NCBI GenBank assembly: GCA_035502855.1
Contig: DATJTX010000039.1
Location: forward strand, 1-64,000
Source: Candidatus Baltobacteraceae bacterium
GTDB taxonomy: Bacteria > Vulcanimicrobiota > Vulcanimicrobiia > Vulcanimicrobiales > Vulcanimicrobiaceae
Length of the DNA: 64,000 bases
Direction of reading: 5' to 3'
Part shown: in pieces, positions 43,272 to 52,431 of the stretch
How positions within the stretch are numbered: position 1 is the stretch's first letter
How the letters are laid out: every line of letters begins with the position of its first letter
Made by a program: the position numbers and the translations under genes
The notes under the pieces: model-generated
What the model was told of the DNA's origin: nothing
The model's database searches: none
What the model saw: the letters and a program-made list of their open reading frames with translations, nothing else

Positions 43272-44118
43272 CGCGCCGGCGCGGCTCCTGATCGAGCCGC
43301 TCGTGCGCGCCGCGCTGACCGAAGACCTCGCCCACGGCGGCGATCTCACAACCGATGCGATCGTTCCGCGCGAGCTGCGCACGACCGCACAGATTCGCGC
43401 GCGCGCCGGCGGCGTGGTCGCCGGGCTGGACGCGGCGCTCCTCACCTTCGATCTGCTCGAACCGGGCGCGGTCACGACGAGAACACGGATTCACGACGGC
43501 GAGCTCGTCGCGCCCGGCGGCGTCGTCGCCGATTTGGAAGGGCCGGCGCGCGTGCTCCTGACCGGCGAGCGCACGATGCTCAACCTGCTCTCGCGTCTGT
43601 GCGGAATCGCGACCGCGACGCGCGCCTTGGTCGACGCGGTCGCCGCGACGCGCGCGCGCATCGTCGATACGCGCAAGACGACGCCGGGATTGCGAATTCT
43701 CGAGAAATACGCGGTGCGCTGCGGCGGCGGAAGCAACCACCGCTTCGGTCTCGATGACGCGGTCTTGATCAAGGACAACCATCTCGCGCTGGCCGGTTCG
43801 ATTCGCGAAGCGGTTGCGCGAGTGCGCGCGCTCGCGGGACACATGGTCAAGGTCGAGGTCGAGGTCGATACGCTCGAGCAGCTGCGCGAAGCGCTGCGCG
43901 AACCGATCGACGCGGTACTGCTCGATAACATGGAGCCGCCGGCGTTGACCGAAGCCGTGCGCGTCGTGAACGGCGCGGTTCTAACGGAAGCCAGCGGCGG
44001 TATTCGCCCCGAAACGATTGCAGCCGTTGCTGCCAGCGGCGTCGATTTGATCTCGGTCGGGTGGCTCACCCACGGCGCACCCGCCCTCGATCTGGGTTTA
44101 GATATCGCGCTCGGCTAA
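43225..44118 (+). CDS. nadC: nicotinate-nucleotide pyrophosphorylase (carboxylating)
   Basis: 297 residues; last step of the trio. Quinolinate and PRPP give nicotinate mononucleotide, CO2 and PPi. Motifs: TEDLAHGGDLTTDAIV, GERTMLNLLSRLCGIAT, VDTRKTTPGLRILEKYAVRCGGGSNHRFGLDDAVLIKDNH, VEVEVDTLEQ, LLDNM and LTEASGGIRPETI. The ATG at 43225 lies within the end of nadB and adds about 20 residues with no family match, so a later non-ATG start is possible. It ends four bases inside the convergent Spy-like gene. Confidence 0.96.
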   Translation: MKRLRNAPSRISCERSAPARLLIEPLVRAALTEDLAHGGDLTTDAIVPRELRTTAQIRARAGGVVAGLDAALLTFDLLEPGAVTTRTRIHDGELVAPGGVVADLEGPARVLLTGERTMLNLLSRLCGIATATRALVDAVAATRARIVDTRKTTPGLRILEKYAVRCGGGSNHRFGLDDAVLIKDNHLALAGSIREAVARVRALAGHMVKVEVEVDTLEQLREALREPIDAVLLDNMEPPALTEAVRVVNGAVLTEASGGIRPETIAAVAASGVDLISVGWLTHGAPALDLGLDIALG

Positions 44119-44639
44119 CGACGGGGAGCACCGCCCTGGTGCCAACGGCCCATCATCGGCATCCCGTGCCCGCCGCCGGCGAGGCCGAGCAGAATCGCTC
44201 CGGCGTCGGGAGCATGCGGCTTGCGCGCGCCGCGGCTGCGGTGCGGCCATGGTTTACCGCTCGCATGCGGCCACGGATGATCGGCTTTGATCTGCGCCAT
44301 GATGGTCTTCATTTGACCGCGCATTTGCGCGGCATCGGCGAGAATCGCCGACTTCTCGGCGGGCGAGAGCGCGGCGTCGAGCTGCGCGATCGCGGCGCGA
44401 CGGTCGGGATTCACGGATACCGCCAAATTGCCGGCGATCGACGCCAACAGGCGCTTGTGCGCCGGCGTGAGCGCGCCGAGCACCTCCGCGCGGAATTGCC
44501 GGTGCATCGTTTCGATCTGTTGGAACTGCGCGTGCATCTGCGCTCGCATCGCCGGACCGGGCGCGCCGGGGTCTTGCTGCGCAAGCGCGACGGCCGGCAC
44601 GGCGAAGAGGAGTGTGAGTGCAAGAAAAAGACGTTTCAT
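44115..44639 (-). CDS. CpxP/Spy-like secreted helical protein
   Basis: 174 residues. A signal peptide (KRLFLALTLLFAVPAVALA) is followed by helical sequence rich in Met, Gln, Ala and Arg. The LTPAHKRLLASI and LSPAEKSAIL segments match the LTxxQ-type repeats of Spy/CpxP and metal-resistance sensors. The C-terminal 45 residues are His-, Pro- and Gly-rich (HPWPHASGKPWPHRS, GGGHGMPMMGRWHQGG), which could bind Cu, Ni or Zn. It would act as a periplasmic chaperone or stress sensor. It is alone and converges with nadC. The His-rich tail is not typical of Spy itself. Confidence 0.78.
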   Translation of the reverse strand: MKRLFLALTLLFAVPAVALAQQDPGAPGPAMRAQMHAQFQQIETMHRQFRAEVLGALTPAHKRLLASIAGNLAVSVNPDRRAAIAQLDAALSPAEKSAILADAAQMRGQMKTIMAQIKADHPWPHASGKPWPHRSRGARKPHAPDAGAILLGLAGGGHGMPMMGRWHQGGAPRR

Positions 44640-44717
44640 ACCATCTTTCTACGGCATGCCGGCAGGGGAAAAGCTGAGAAACCGGGGTTCAAGTTGGCGA
44701 TCCCGAATGAGAGTTCT

Positions 44718-46157
44718 ATGAGCGCAGACTCCACCAAGCCCGCCCCGAGCACACCCTCCAAGGCAAGTCACGACAGCGACACGCCGCCGGCGCTGGTCGA
44801 GTTCATGTCGCAAGGCTGGCTCGAAGCGCCGTTGCGCGTAGGTGCTCACCCGCAGCTCGCGCGGCTGCGTTCGCGGCGCGACGAACTCTCGCGCGCCTAT
44901 CCGGGATGGTACCTCGTGATACCGGCGGGCCAGGAACACGTGCGCGCCAACGACACCTGCTTTCGTTTCCGGCCGGCCAGCGACTTCGCGTATCTCATGG
45001 GAACCGGCGAACCGGGGGCGCTGCTCGTCATGGAGCCGGAAGGAGCATCGCATCGCACGCTGCTCTTCGTGCCCGAACACAACCGGGGCAAGGCGGACTT
45101 CTTTACCGATCGTGTCTACGGCGAACTCTGGGTCGGGCGGCACCGCGGATTGGACGAGAGCCAGATTTTCTTCGGCGTCGATCGAACTCGCCCGCTGCAA
45201 GAGATTCCGGCCTTTCTCGAAGACCTCGCCTCCGCCCACCATCCCGTGCGTGTGCTGCGCGGTCACAATCGCGCGATCGACGATGCGCTGCCGCATGACG
45301 ACGAAGACGACGAACTTGCGGTTCGCCTCTCCGAAATGCGGTTAGTCAAGGACGAGTACGAAGTCGCCGAACTGCGCAAGGCCTGCGAGATCACCAAAGC
45401 GGGTTTCGAAGACGTCATCCGGCTCTTTCCGCGCGCGACGAGCGAGCGTGAGTTCGAGGGCGCCTTTTGGAACCGCGCGCGGATCGAAGCCAACGACGTC
45501 GGCTACCTGACGATCGCCGCGTCCGGACACAACGCCTGCACCCTGCATTGGACGCGCAACGACGGCACCCTCGACGCGAGCGCGCTGCTTTTGCTCGATG
45601 CAGGCGTCGAATGCGACTCGCTCTACACCGCTGACATCACCCGCACGATGCCCGTGCGCGGGCGCTATTCGCCGGAGCAGCGCGCCGTCTACGATATCGT
45701 CTACGAGGCGCAACGGGTTGGAATCGACGCGGTTGCGCCGGGCAACGACTTTCTCGAACCGAACCGGCGCGCGATGCGGGTGCTGGCCGAAGGTTTGATC
45801 GATCTGGGCGTACTGAAATGTTCGCTCGACGAGGCGCTCGATCCGCAGAAGCAGTGCTACCGCCGGTACACGCTGCACAACGTGAGCCACATGCTCGGCC
45901 TGGACGTGCACGATTGCGCGCGCGCGCGTTCCGAGAACTACAAGTTCGGCTCGCTTCGCGAGGGAATGGTGCTCACCGTTGAGCCCGGCCTCTACTTCCA
46001 ACCGAACGACGAGACGGTCCCGCCGAAACTGCGCGGCATCGGCGTGCGAATCGAGGATGACGTCGTCGTCACCGCCGCCGGACGCGAGAATCTCTCCGCG
46101 ATCCTGCCTTCGAAAGCGGACGCGGTCGAACGCTGGATTGCCGATTTGACGGCTTGA
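44718..46157 (+). CDS. pepP: Xaa-Pro aminopeptidase (M24B)
   Basis: 479 residues from ATG 44718. It has an N-terminal aminopeptidase P domain (LVIPAGQEHVRANDTCFRFRPASDFAYLMGTGEPGALLVM), then the pita-bread M24 catalytic domain. The five metal ligands are evident: Asp in LLLLDAGVE, Asp in TADITRTMPVRG, His in NVSHMLGLDVHD, Glu in VEPGLYF and Glu in GVRIEDDVVVT. The enzyme removes N-terminal residues preceding proline in the cytoplasm. The stop overlaps the start of a permease gene. Confidence 0.94.
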   Translation: MSADSTKPAPSTPSKASHDSDTPPALVEFMSQGWLEAPLRVGAHPQLARLRSRRDELSRAYPGWYLVIPAGQEHVRANDTCFRFRPASDFAYLMGTGEPGALLVMEPEGASHRTLLFVPEHNRGKADFFTDRVYGELWVGRHRGLDESQIFFGVDRTRPLQEIPAFLEDLASAHHPVRVLRGHNRAIDDALPHDDEDDELAVRLSEMRLVKDEYEVAELRKACEITKAGFEDVIRLFPRATSEREFEGAFWNRARIEANDVGYLTIAASGHNACTLHWTRNDGTLDASALLLLDAGVECDSLYTADITRTMPVRGRYSPEQRAVYDIVYEAQRVGIDAVAPGNDFLEPNRRAMRVLAEGLIDLGVLKCSLDEALDPQKQCYRRYTLHNVSHMLGLDVHDCARARSENYKFGSLREGMVLTVEPGLYFQPNDETVPPKLRGIGVRIEDDVVVTAAGRENLSAILPSKADAVERWIADLTA

Positions 46158-47476
46158 TCTATAAAGATCAGGTCCTCGTGGTCGAGCCGATCGGCATCGA
46201 ACCGGTCGGCGAGAGTTCGCGTCACGGCCGCGCGCGCGATCTCTTCGGCGTCTGGTTTTCAGCCAACGCCGAGATCGCGACCTGGATGGTCGGCGTCTTC
46301 ATCGCCGCGCTCTTCGGCGCGGATTTACGCAGCGCCGTCTTCGGCATCGTCGTCGGCAACGTGCTCGGCTTTGCCATCCTCGGCGTGCTTGCGACGTTCG
46401 GTCCGCGCTACGGCGTGCCGCAAATGCTCGCCTCGCGCCTCGCGTTCGGACGCCGCGGCAACAGCGCACCCGCGGCGCTCTCGTTTCTGGCCGGCATCGG
46501 CTGGTTCGCGATCAACACGATCTTCGGGGCCTATGCGTTGCAAACGCTCGTCCATATCGGCTACGGCCTGGCGCTGGCGATCATGCTCGTGCTGCAGATC
46601 GCACTTGCCGTTTACGGCTACAATCTGATCGGTGCGTTCGAACGCGCGAGCGCCGTGCTGCTGGCCGCGGGCTTCATCCTACTCGGGGCGGTGACCTTAC
46701 CGCACGCGTCATGGGCGCCCTCGCACGCGCCGTTGCAAGGCTTCATGTTTGCCGCGGCGCTCGCGTTCGCGTACGCCATGGGCTGGGTTCCCTGCGCTTC
46801 CGATTACTCGCGCTACCTGCCGCGCAGCACGAATCCGCGCGCCGTATGGTGGTTCGCCTTTCTCGGCTGTGCGCTGCCCTGCATCGCGATCGAGATCATG
46901 GGCGCGGCAGCGGTCAGCGCCTCGCACGTAAATTTGCGCACCGAGGTTCCGACGCAAGCGATCGCGCAACTCTTGGGCTCGGGCGCGGTAGCAAAGGTCG
47001 TGCTCGTCACCGTCGTTCTCGGCACCTTGACTGCCAACTGCATGAACTTGTACTCGGGCGCGCTGGCCGCGCTGGTCGCTTTCGACGTGCGCATCTCGCG
47101 CGCGGTCGCCGCGTTCGCGGTTGGGATCGTCGGCGCGCTGCTCGCCCTGGGCGGCTCGAATCCGGCCGACACGGCCGTGTTCTACACGAACTTCCTTTTA
47201 TTGCTCTCGTATTGGGCCGCGCCGTGGGCCGGGGTGGTGCTTGCCGATCGCTGGCGCGCGCGCGGAGCAAATCGCGATCCCGAGCACGTTGCGGCGTGGC
47301 GACCCGGCACGCTCGCGTGGCTCGCGGGTGTTGCTGCATCGATTCCGTTTTGGAATCAAGCCTGGTTCGGCGGAGCGTTCGCGCGAGCATTTCCCCAGTA
47401 CGGCGATCTTTCGTACTACGTCGGATTTCTAGTCGCGTTCGCGGCGATGTCCGCCTTGAGCTATCGGTATGCTTGA
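46154..47476 (+). CDS. NCS1-family nucleobase/cofactor permease
   Basis: 440 residues with about twelve helices. LFGVWFSANAEIATWMVGVF, RYGVPQMLASRLAFGRRGN, WFAINTIFGAYALQTL, AMGWVPCASDYSRYLPRSTNP and SYWAAPWAGVVLADRW are the NCS1 (CodB/PurP/hydantoin) signatures. It imports a nucleobase or related compound with H+ or Na+; the substrate is not deducible. The start is TTG 46154, overlapping the pepP stop (TTGA), or GTG 46178. Its last bases overlap the ABC ATPase gene, so pepP, permease and ABC genes form one run. Confidence 0.88.
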   Translation: MIYKDQVLVVEPIGIEPVGESSRHGRARDLFGVWFSANAEIATWMVGVFIAALFGADLRSAVFGIVVGNVLGFAILGVLATFGPRYGVPQMLASRLAFGRRGNSAPAALSFLAGIGWFAINTIFGAYALQTLVHIGYGLALAIMLVLQIALAVYGYNLIGAFERASAVLLAAGFILLGAVTLPHASWAPSHAPLQGFMFAAALAFAYAMGWVPCASDYSRYLPRSTNPRAVWWFAFLGCALPCIAIEIMGAAAVSASHVNLRTEVPTQAIAQLLGSGAVAKVVLVTVVLGTLTANCMNLYSGALAALVAFDVRISRAVAAFAVGIVGALLALGGSNPADTAVFYTNFLLLLSYWAAPWAGVVLADRWRARGANRDPEHVAAWRPGTLAWLAGVAASIPFWNQAWFGGAFARAFPQYGDLSYYVGFLVAFAAMSALSYRYA

Positions 47477-48371
47477 CGTCGATCACGTTCGCAAGGAGTT
47501 CGGCTCGGTGAGGGCCGTGAGCGACGTGCACTTCGCGATCGAAGACGGAGCGACGTTCGGGCTGCTCGGCCCCAACGGTTCGGGCAAGACGACGACGATG
47601 CGAATGATTCTCGGCATCCTCGTTCCCGACCGCGGCAGCGTTCGCTGGAACGGAGCAGCGGTCGGCGACGAGAGCCGGCGTCATTTCGGCTATCTACCGG
47701 AAGAGCGCGGGATCTACGGCAAAATGAAGGTCCGCGAGCAAATCACCTACTTTGCCAAACTGCACCGCTTGCGCGAGCCCGAATTGACCAAGCGGATCGA
47801 TCGCTGGATCGAACGCTTGGGTCTCTCCGTTTACGCCGATCGGCCGTGCGGTGAGCTTTCGAAGGGCAACCAGCAGAAGGTGCAGGTCGCGTGCGCCGCC
47901 GTGCACGCCCCGGTCCTGCTGGTGCTCGACGAACCGTTCTCCGGACTCGACCCGGTCAACGCCGAAGTGTTGCTCGCGGTATTGCGCGAGCTGCAGAGCA
48001 ACGGTACCACCCTCATCCTTTCGAGCCATCAAATGTGGCAGCTCGAAGATCTCTGTTCGCGATTCTGCATCATCGCCGGTGGCGCCAACCGCGCCGAAGG
48101 GTCGCTCGCGCAGCTGCGTTCGGCGTGGCCGACGCGGGTCGTGCGGGTCGCGCCGCCGAGCGAAGCGGTTCGCAATCTGCTCGAAGGCGTCGCCGGCGCG
48201 CACGCGCTCGCCCGCGTGGACGGCGCCATCGATTATCAAGTCCCCGCCGCAACCGACTTCGCCGCGCTGCTGCATCGACTCGTCGACGTCGCGCCGGTCA
48301 CCAAATTCGAGGCGCTCGAACCCTCGCTGCACGAAATCTACCTGCGCGCCATCGGAGAGACCGCCGCATGA
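47469..48371 (+). CDS. ABC transporter ATPase, NatA-like
   Basis: 300 residues. Walker A is LLGPNGSGKTTTM, the signature motif is LSKGNQQKVQVACA, Walker B LLVLDEPFSGLDPVN, and the H-loop ILSSHQMWQLEDL. The signature and a C-terminal extension after about 220 follow the NatA/drug-ABC type, in which an ATPase works with a separate permease. It overlaps the permease downstream by ATGA. It would energise export of an ion, peptide or drug. Confidence 0.94.
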   Translation: MLDVDHVRKEFGSVRAVSDVHFAIEDGATFGLLGPNGSGKTTTMRMILGILVPDRGSVRWNGAAVGDESRRHFGYLPEERGIYGKMKVREQITYFAKLHRLREPELTKRIDRWIERLGLSVYADRPCGELSKGNQQKVQVACAAVHAPVLLVLDEPFSGLDPVNAEVLLAVLRELQSNGTTLILSSHQMWQLEDLCSRFCIIAGGANRAEGSLAQLRSAWPTRVVRVAPPSEAVRNLLEGVAGAHALARVDGAIDYQVPAATDFAALLHRLVDVAPVTKFEALEPSLHEIYLRAIGETAA

Positions 48372-49591
48372 TCGAGGATCTGGCAACCGTCTACGCCGCC
48401 GAACTCGCGCGTCGAATCCGTTCGCGGCCGTTCATCGTGGGTCTCGTGGTCGGCGTGCTCGCGATCGCGCTGGTCGGAAAGCTCCCCGCTTTTCTCGACA
48501 AACAAGTCAGCAGCGCAAACGCGGTCGTGCTGATCGGCAGCGCCACCCTAACGGCACGCGCCGAACCGCTGCTCGCCGCGAACGATCGCATTCTCGGCTC
48601 GCTACCACTGCAACCGATCGATGATGCGTTCTTGAAACGTCACGGCGCCGCCGCCGCGATCGAATTACGCGCCGCCGGCGACGGGCTCCGCGTCACCGTC
48701 TTCGCGCACGATCCGGGAAGCGTCGAGCCAGGCCTGCTTCGCCGTGAGCTTCTTCCGCTGCAGCTCGAACTGACGACGCAGCGCAGCGCCGCCGAGGTGA
48801 AGAAAATCTCCGCGATACCGATCGCGATCGCGGCGGTCGGGTCCAAATTCAGCTCCGCGAAGCAGGCCGCAGCGGTTCGCGCGATCGCCTACACGTTGAT
48901 CTTCTTTCTCTATCTTCTCATTCTGCTCAACAGCCAACTGGTGACGGCCTCGGTCGCCGAGGAGAAGACGAGCCGGATTGCCGAGCTGCTGGTTGCGTCG
49001 GTGAACCCCGCGGCGCTTCTGAGCGGAAAGATCCTCGCCTCGGCGACGCTCGGCATGGTGCAGCTCGCGGTTTGGATCGCGACGATCCTCTTTCTCGGCG
49101 CGGGGTCCGGCGGTTCACAAGCCGCGGCTTCCGGCGGCGGAATTCTGTCGCTCGGGAGCGTTCTCGACGTCATCACGCCGGGGATCGTCGTGGCGTTCTT
49201 CGTCTTTTTCGTAATCGGTTTTCTTCAGGTTTCGACGCTCTTCGCGGGCGCAGCCTCGTTGATCAACCGGACCGAGGACCTCGGTAGCATCACGCTGCCC
49301 CTGGCTCTGCCGGTGGTTGCGGCATTTTTCATCGCCATCGCGACGCTCCAAGTGCCCGACTCGACGCTCGCCGTCGTCACGAGTTACGTTCCGCTGCTCG
49401 CGCCGTTCGTGATGTTTACGCGCATTGCCGTGAGCAACGTTCCGGTCTGGCAGATCGCGGTTTCGATCGCGATCAACCTCGCCGCGCTCTACGTGATTGC
49501 CGTCTTTGCCGGAAAGATCTATCGCGTCGGGATGTTGCTGTACGGCCGCTCGCCCAGCCTGCGTCAGGTTTGGAGCGTCATCCGCTCTTAG
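48368..49591 (+). CDS. ABC-2 type permease, NatB-like
   Basis: 407 residues from ATG 48368. One N-terminal helix (RPFIVGLVVGVLAIALVGKL) is followed by an extracytoplasmic domain of about 170 residues, then five or six C-terminal helices. QLVTASVAEEKTSRIAELLVASVNPAALLSGKILA is the conserved ABC-2/NatB coupling segment. It pairs with the ATPase upstream, which starts the unit. The substrate is unknown; NatB homologues export Na+ or antimicrobial compounds. Confidence 0.9.
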   Translation: MIEDLATVYAAELARRIRSRPFIVGLVVGVLAIALVGKLPAFLDKQVSSANAVVLIGSATLTARAEPLLAANDRILGSLPLQPIDDAFLKRHGAAAAIELRAAGDGLRVTVFAHDPGSVEPGLLRRELLPLQLELTTQRSAAEVKKISAIPIAIAAVGSKFSSAKQAAAVRAIAYTLIFFLYLLILLNSQLVTASVAEEKTSRIAELLVASVNPAALLSGKILASATLGMVQLAVWIATILFLGAGSGGSQAAASGGGILSLGSVLDVITPGIVVAFFVFFVIGFLQVSTLFAGAASLINRTEDLGSITLPLALPVVAAFFIAIATLQVPDSTLAVVTSYVPLLAPFVMFTRIAVSNVPVWQIAVSIAINLAALYVIAVFAGKIYRVGMLLYGRSPSLRQVWSVIRS

Positions 49592-49693
49592 GCAGACTCC
49601 CGCTACGGCCTAACGCCGCACGGGTGGTTGACGCCGTCCCAATACAGATGCACGTGCGATCGTATCGTGCGAGAGACTACGGTTCGTGCCAAT

Positions 49694-49709
49694 CCGTTCG
49701 ACCGAACGG
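49694..49709. terminator. short palindrome between convergent genes
   Basis: CCGTTCG-AC-CGAACGG is a perfect 7-bp inverted repeat with a 2-base centre. It lies between the ABC permease stop and the convergent glutaredoxin stop. No T tract follows, so a terminator role is weak; a protein-binding site is possible. Confidence 0.3.
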
Positions 49710-49721
49710 CTAGTGTACGGT

Positions 49722-49976
49722 TCAGCCGCGCGGCGGATGTCCCCAGCCCGATTGCACGTAAGCTCCGTCGATCACGATCGCCGGAACCGTCGGGTCGCCC
49801 TTGGTCAGCGCGAGCATCGATTCCCGCTCGCGACGATCGTTCTGCGCGTCGTGCGTCGTGTACGGTACGCCGTGCGCGTCGTAGTAGGCCCGCGCCTCGC
49901 GGCAGTACGGACAGCTGGGGCTGATGTAGAGCTCGAGCCGCGCGCCGACCGGCGGATGCTCGACGTCGATGGCCAT
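49722..49976 (-). CDS. glutaredoxin-family protein
   Basis: 84 residues from ATG 49976. LELYISPSCPYCREARAYYDAHGVPYTTHDAQNDRRERESMLALTKGDPTVPAIVIDGAYVQSGWG has the CPYC active site at about 21-24, the cis-Pro in TVPAI and the small thioredoxin fold length. It would exchange disulfides with glutathione or a similar thiol. It is convergent with the ABC operon, and its 5' end lies 37 bases from the rsmI start, which is divergent. Confidence 0.85.
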   Translation of the reverse strand: MAIDVEHPPVGARLELYISPSCPYCREARAYYDAHGVPYTTHDAQNDRRERESMLALTKGDPTVPAIVIDGAYVQSGWGHPPRG

Positions 49977-50013
49977 AACGAGAGTTCGCTTTCTGGACGG
50001 CGAAGGAGAGGTC

Positions 50014-50847
50014 ATGCCGCTCGTCCTCGTTCCTACTCCGCTCGGAAATCTCGGCGACATCACGCTGCGCGCGATCGAAGCGCTGCGCGACGCGGAGCTG
50101 ATCGTAGCCGAGGACACGCGAGTCACGCGCAAGCTTCTGGGTGCGCTCGAGATCGCCACGAAAGAATTGTGGAGCTATCGTGAAGCGAACGCCGCCGCAG
50201 TGACGGCCGGCATCCTCGAGCGGGCGCGCGCGCAGCGCGTTGCGGTCGTCACCGACGCCGGCATGCCGGCGATCTCCGATCCCGGAAGCGAACTGATCGC
50301 CGCGGCGCGCGCGGCCGGCGTCGCGGTCGACGTCCTTCCCGGACCCAGTGCGGTGCTCGGTGCGCTCGTGCTCAGCGGTTTTTCACTGCGCCGTTTTGCC
50401 TTTGAAGGCTTTCCCGCACGCGCGACCGGCGCACGACGAGAGCAGTTTGCCGCAGCGCTGCGCTCGGGCGTGACCACGGCGTGGTACGAATCGCCGCAGC
50501 GCATCGTGCAATCGCTCGCCGATCTGCATTCGCTCGCTCCCGATGCGAAGGTCTTCGTGGTGCGCGAATACACCAAACGCTTCGAGCAACAGCTTCTCGG
50601 TACGCCGGCCGAGGTCGCCGCCGCGTTGGCGGATCCGGTACGGGGCGAGATCGCCTTCGTGCTCGCGCCCTACACGGGCGCCGCGCGCGAGCTACCGCCG
50701 CCCGATCTCGACGCCGCAATCGACGAACGGCTCGAGCGCGGCGAAAGCGTTGCCGAGATCGCACGCGCCCTCGCGCGCATCGGCGCGGGCGCGCGGCGCG
50801 ATCTTTACGCCCGGGCGACCGAGCGCAAGGCCAAGCGGCGCGGGTAG
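50014..50847 (+). CDS. rsmI: 16S rRNA (cytidine1402-2'-O)-methyltransferase
   Basis: 277 residues from ATG 50014, placed by an AAGGAGAG ribosome site just before. It is a tetrapyrrole-methylase-fold protein: LVLVPTPLGNLGDITLRAIEAL, EDTRVTRKLL, VVTDAGMPAISDPGSELI, PGPSAVLGALVLSG and FEGFP, with GVTTAWYESPQRI. RsmI uses SAM to methylate the ribose of C1402 in the decoding centre. A C-terminal Arg/Lys-rich helix completes it. The short gap to metG (33 bases) makes an operon likely. Confidence 0.95.
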   Translation: MPLVLVPTPLGNLGDITLRAIEALRDAELIVAEDTRVTRKLLGALEIATKELWSYREANAAAVTAGILERARAQRVAVVTDAGMPAISDPGSELIAAARAAGVAVDVLPGPSAVLGALVLSGFSLRRFAFEGFPARATGARREQFAAALRSGVTTAWYESPQRIVQSLADLHSLAPDAKVFVVREYTKRFEQQLLGTPAEVAAALADPVRGEIAFVLAPYTGAARELPPPDLDAAIDERLERGESVAEIARALARIGAGARRDLYARATERKAKRRG

Positions 50848-50880
50848 GCGCGCCCCTGCGCCGAACAGCATCCTCCTCGC

Positions 50881-52431
50881 ATGAGCCGCGCCTTTTACGT
50901 CACCACCCCGATCTATTACATCTCGGGCGACCCGCATATCGGTCACGCCTATACCACCGTCGTCGCCGACGTGCTGGCCCGCACCGCGCGAACCGCCGGT
51001 CCGGCCTTCTTTCTAACCGGCACCGACGAGCACGGCCAAAAGGTCGCCAACGCCGCGGCCGAACACGGCACGACGCCGCAAGCCTGGTGCGACGAGCTCG
51101 TACCGCGCTGGCAGTCGCTCTTTGCCGCCTATCACGTCGAATACGACGATTTCATCCGGACCACGCAGCCGCGCCACGAAATCAAAGTGCAGCGCGTCTT
51201 CGAACGCCTGCGCGCCAGCGGCGACGTCTACTTGGGGAAGTACGAAGGCTGGTATTGCGTCAACGACGAGACCTTCTGGCTCGAGTCGAAGCTCGTCGAC
51301 GGGCGCTGCCCCACGTGCAGGCGCGAAGTGCTGTGGATCTCCGAGGACGATTGGTTTTTCCGTCTCTCGAAGTATCGCGACCGGCTGCTCGCGCATTTCA
51401 AGGCCAACCCCGAGTGGGTGCGGCCGCGCAGCGTCTACAACGAGATGGTCGCGATGCTGGAAGAAGGCCTCGAAGATCTCTCGATCTCGCGCACCAACTT
51501 TGACTGGGGCATTCCGATTCCGGACGGCGGCCCTTCGAGCGGCTCAGGGCAAGCTGTCATCTACGTCTGGTTCGACGCGCTGCTCAACTACATCACCGCG
51601 ATCGATTGGTCGGAGGACGAGCGACGTTTTCATTCGCTTTGGCCGGCGTCGGTGCAACTCGTCGGAAAAGAGATCGCGCGGTTTCACACGATCATCTGGC
51701 CGGCGATCCTCTGGGCGCTCGGCGAAGCCGAACCGAAGCTCGTATTCGCGCACGGGTGGATCACGGTCGATGGGCAAAAAATGGGCAAGAGCCTCGGCAA
51801 CGCGGTCGATCCGTTCCTCCTCGCCGAGCGCTTCGGCGCCGATTCGCTGCGCTATTTTCTTTTGCGCGAAGCACCGTTCGGCAGCGACTTCTCGTATTCG
51901 GAAGAAAAGATCGCGCAGCGCCACAACAGCGACCTCGGCAACGATCTCGGCAATCTGGTCAAGCGCACGATCTCGATGCTGCAAAAGTATCGCGGCGGCG
52001 CGGTTCCCGCACGCGGTTCATCACGCGTTTTCGCCGAGCGCTTCACCGATCTGCCGCAGCGCGTGCGCGGAGCGATCCTCAACCTCGACTTTCGCGGCGC
52101 ACTCGAAGCGGCGTGGGAACTCGTGAGCGCACTCAATCGCGAGATCGACGAACGCAAACCGTGGGCGCTCGCCAAAGAGGGCCGCAGCGACGAACTGGAC
52201 GCGCTGCTCTACGATCTGTGTGAAGGGCTGCGCTGGCTCGCGATCCTGCTGCACCCGTTCATGCCCGAACGTACCGCGCAGATGTGGGAGCAGCTCGGTC
52301 TGCGCGAAGGGATCGGCGACGATTGGGCGCGCGCACTGATCTGGGGCAGGCTTGAGCCCGGAACGCAGGTCGTAGGCGGCGAGATTCTCTTCCCGCGCAT
52401 CGAGTTGGCACAGAGCGCAGCGCCGGGATGA
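50881..52431 (+). CDS. metG: methionyl-tRNA synthetase
   Basis: 516 residues. Class I signatures: TTPIYYISGDPHIGHAYTT (HIGH site), FFLTGTDEHGQKV, and KMGKSLGN (about 300), the KMSKS loop, followed by the anticodon-binding helical region. It has no C-terminal EMAP-type tRNA-binding domain, so it resembles the shorter MetG forms. The zinc-knuckle (CPTCRRE at about 143) is reduced. It charges initiator and elongator tRNA-Met. Its stop overlaps the following diguanylate cyclase start by ATGA, so their translation is coupled. Confidence 0.97.
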   Translation: MSRAFYVTTPIYYISGDPHIGHAYTTVVADVLARTARTAGPAFFLTGTDEHGQKVANAAAEHGTTPQAWCDELVPRWQSLFAAYHVEYDDFIRTTQPRHEIKVQRVFERLRASGDVYLGKYEGWYCVNDETFWLESKLVDGRCPTCRREVLWISEDDWFFRLSKYRDRLLAHFKANPEWVRPRSVYNEMVAMLEEGLEDLSISRTNFDWGIPIPDGGPSSGSGQAVIYVWFDALLNYITAIDWSEDERRFHSLWPASVQLVGKEIARFHTIIWPAILWALGEAEPKLVFAHGWITVDGQKMGKSLGNAVDPFLLAERFGADSLRYFLLREAPFGSDFSYSEEKIAQRHNSDLGNDLGNLVKRTISMLQKYRGGAVPARGSSRVFAERFTDLPQRVRGAILNLDFRGALEAAWELVSALNREIDERKPWALAKEGRSDELDALLYDLCEGLRWLAILLHPFMPERTAQMWEQLGLREGIGDDWARALIWGRLEPGTQVVGGEILFPRIELAQSAAPG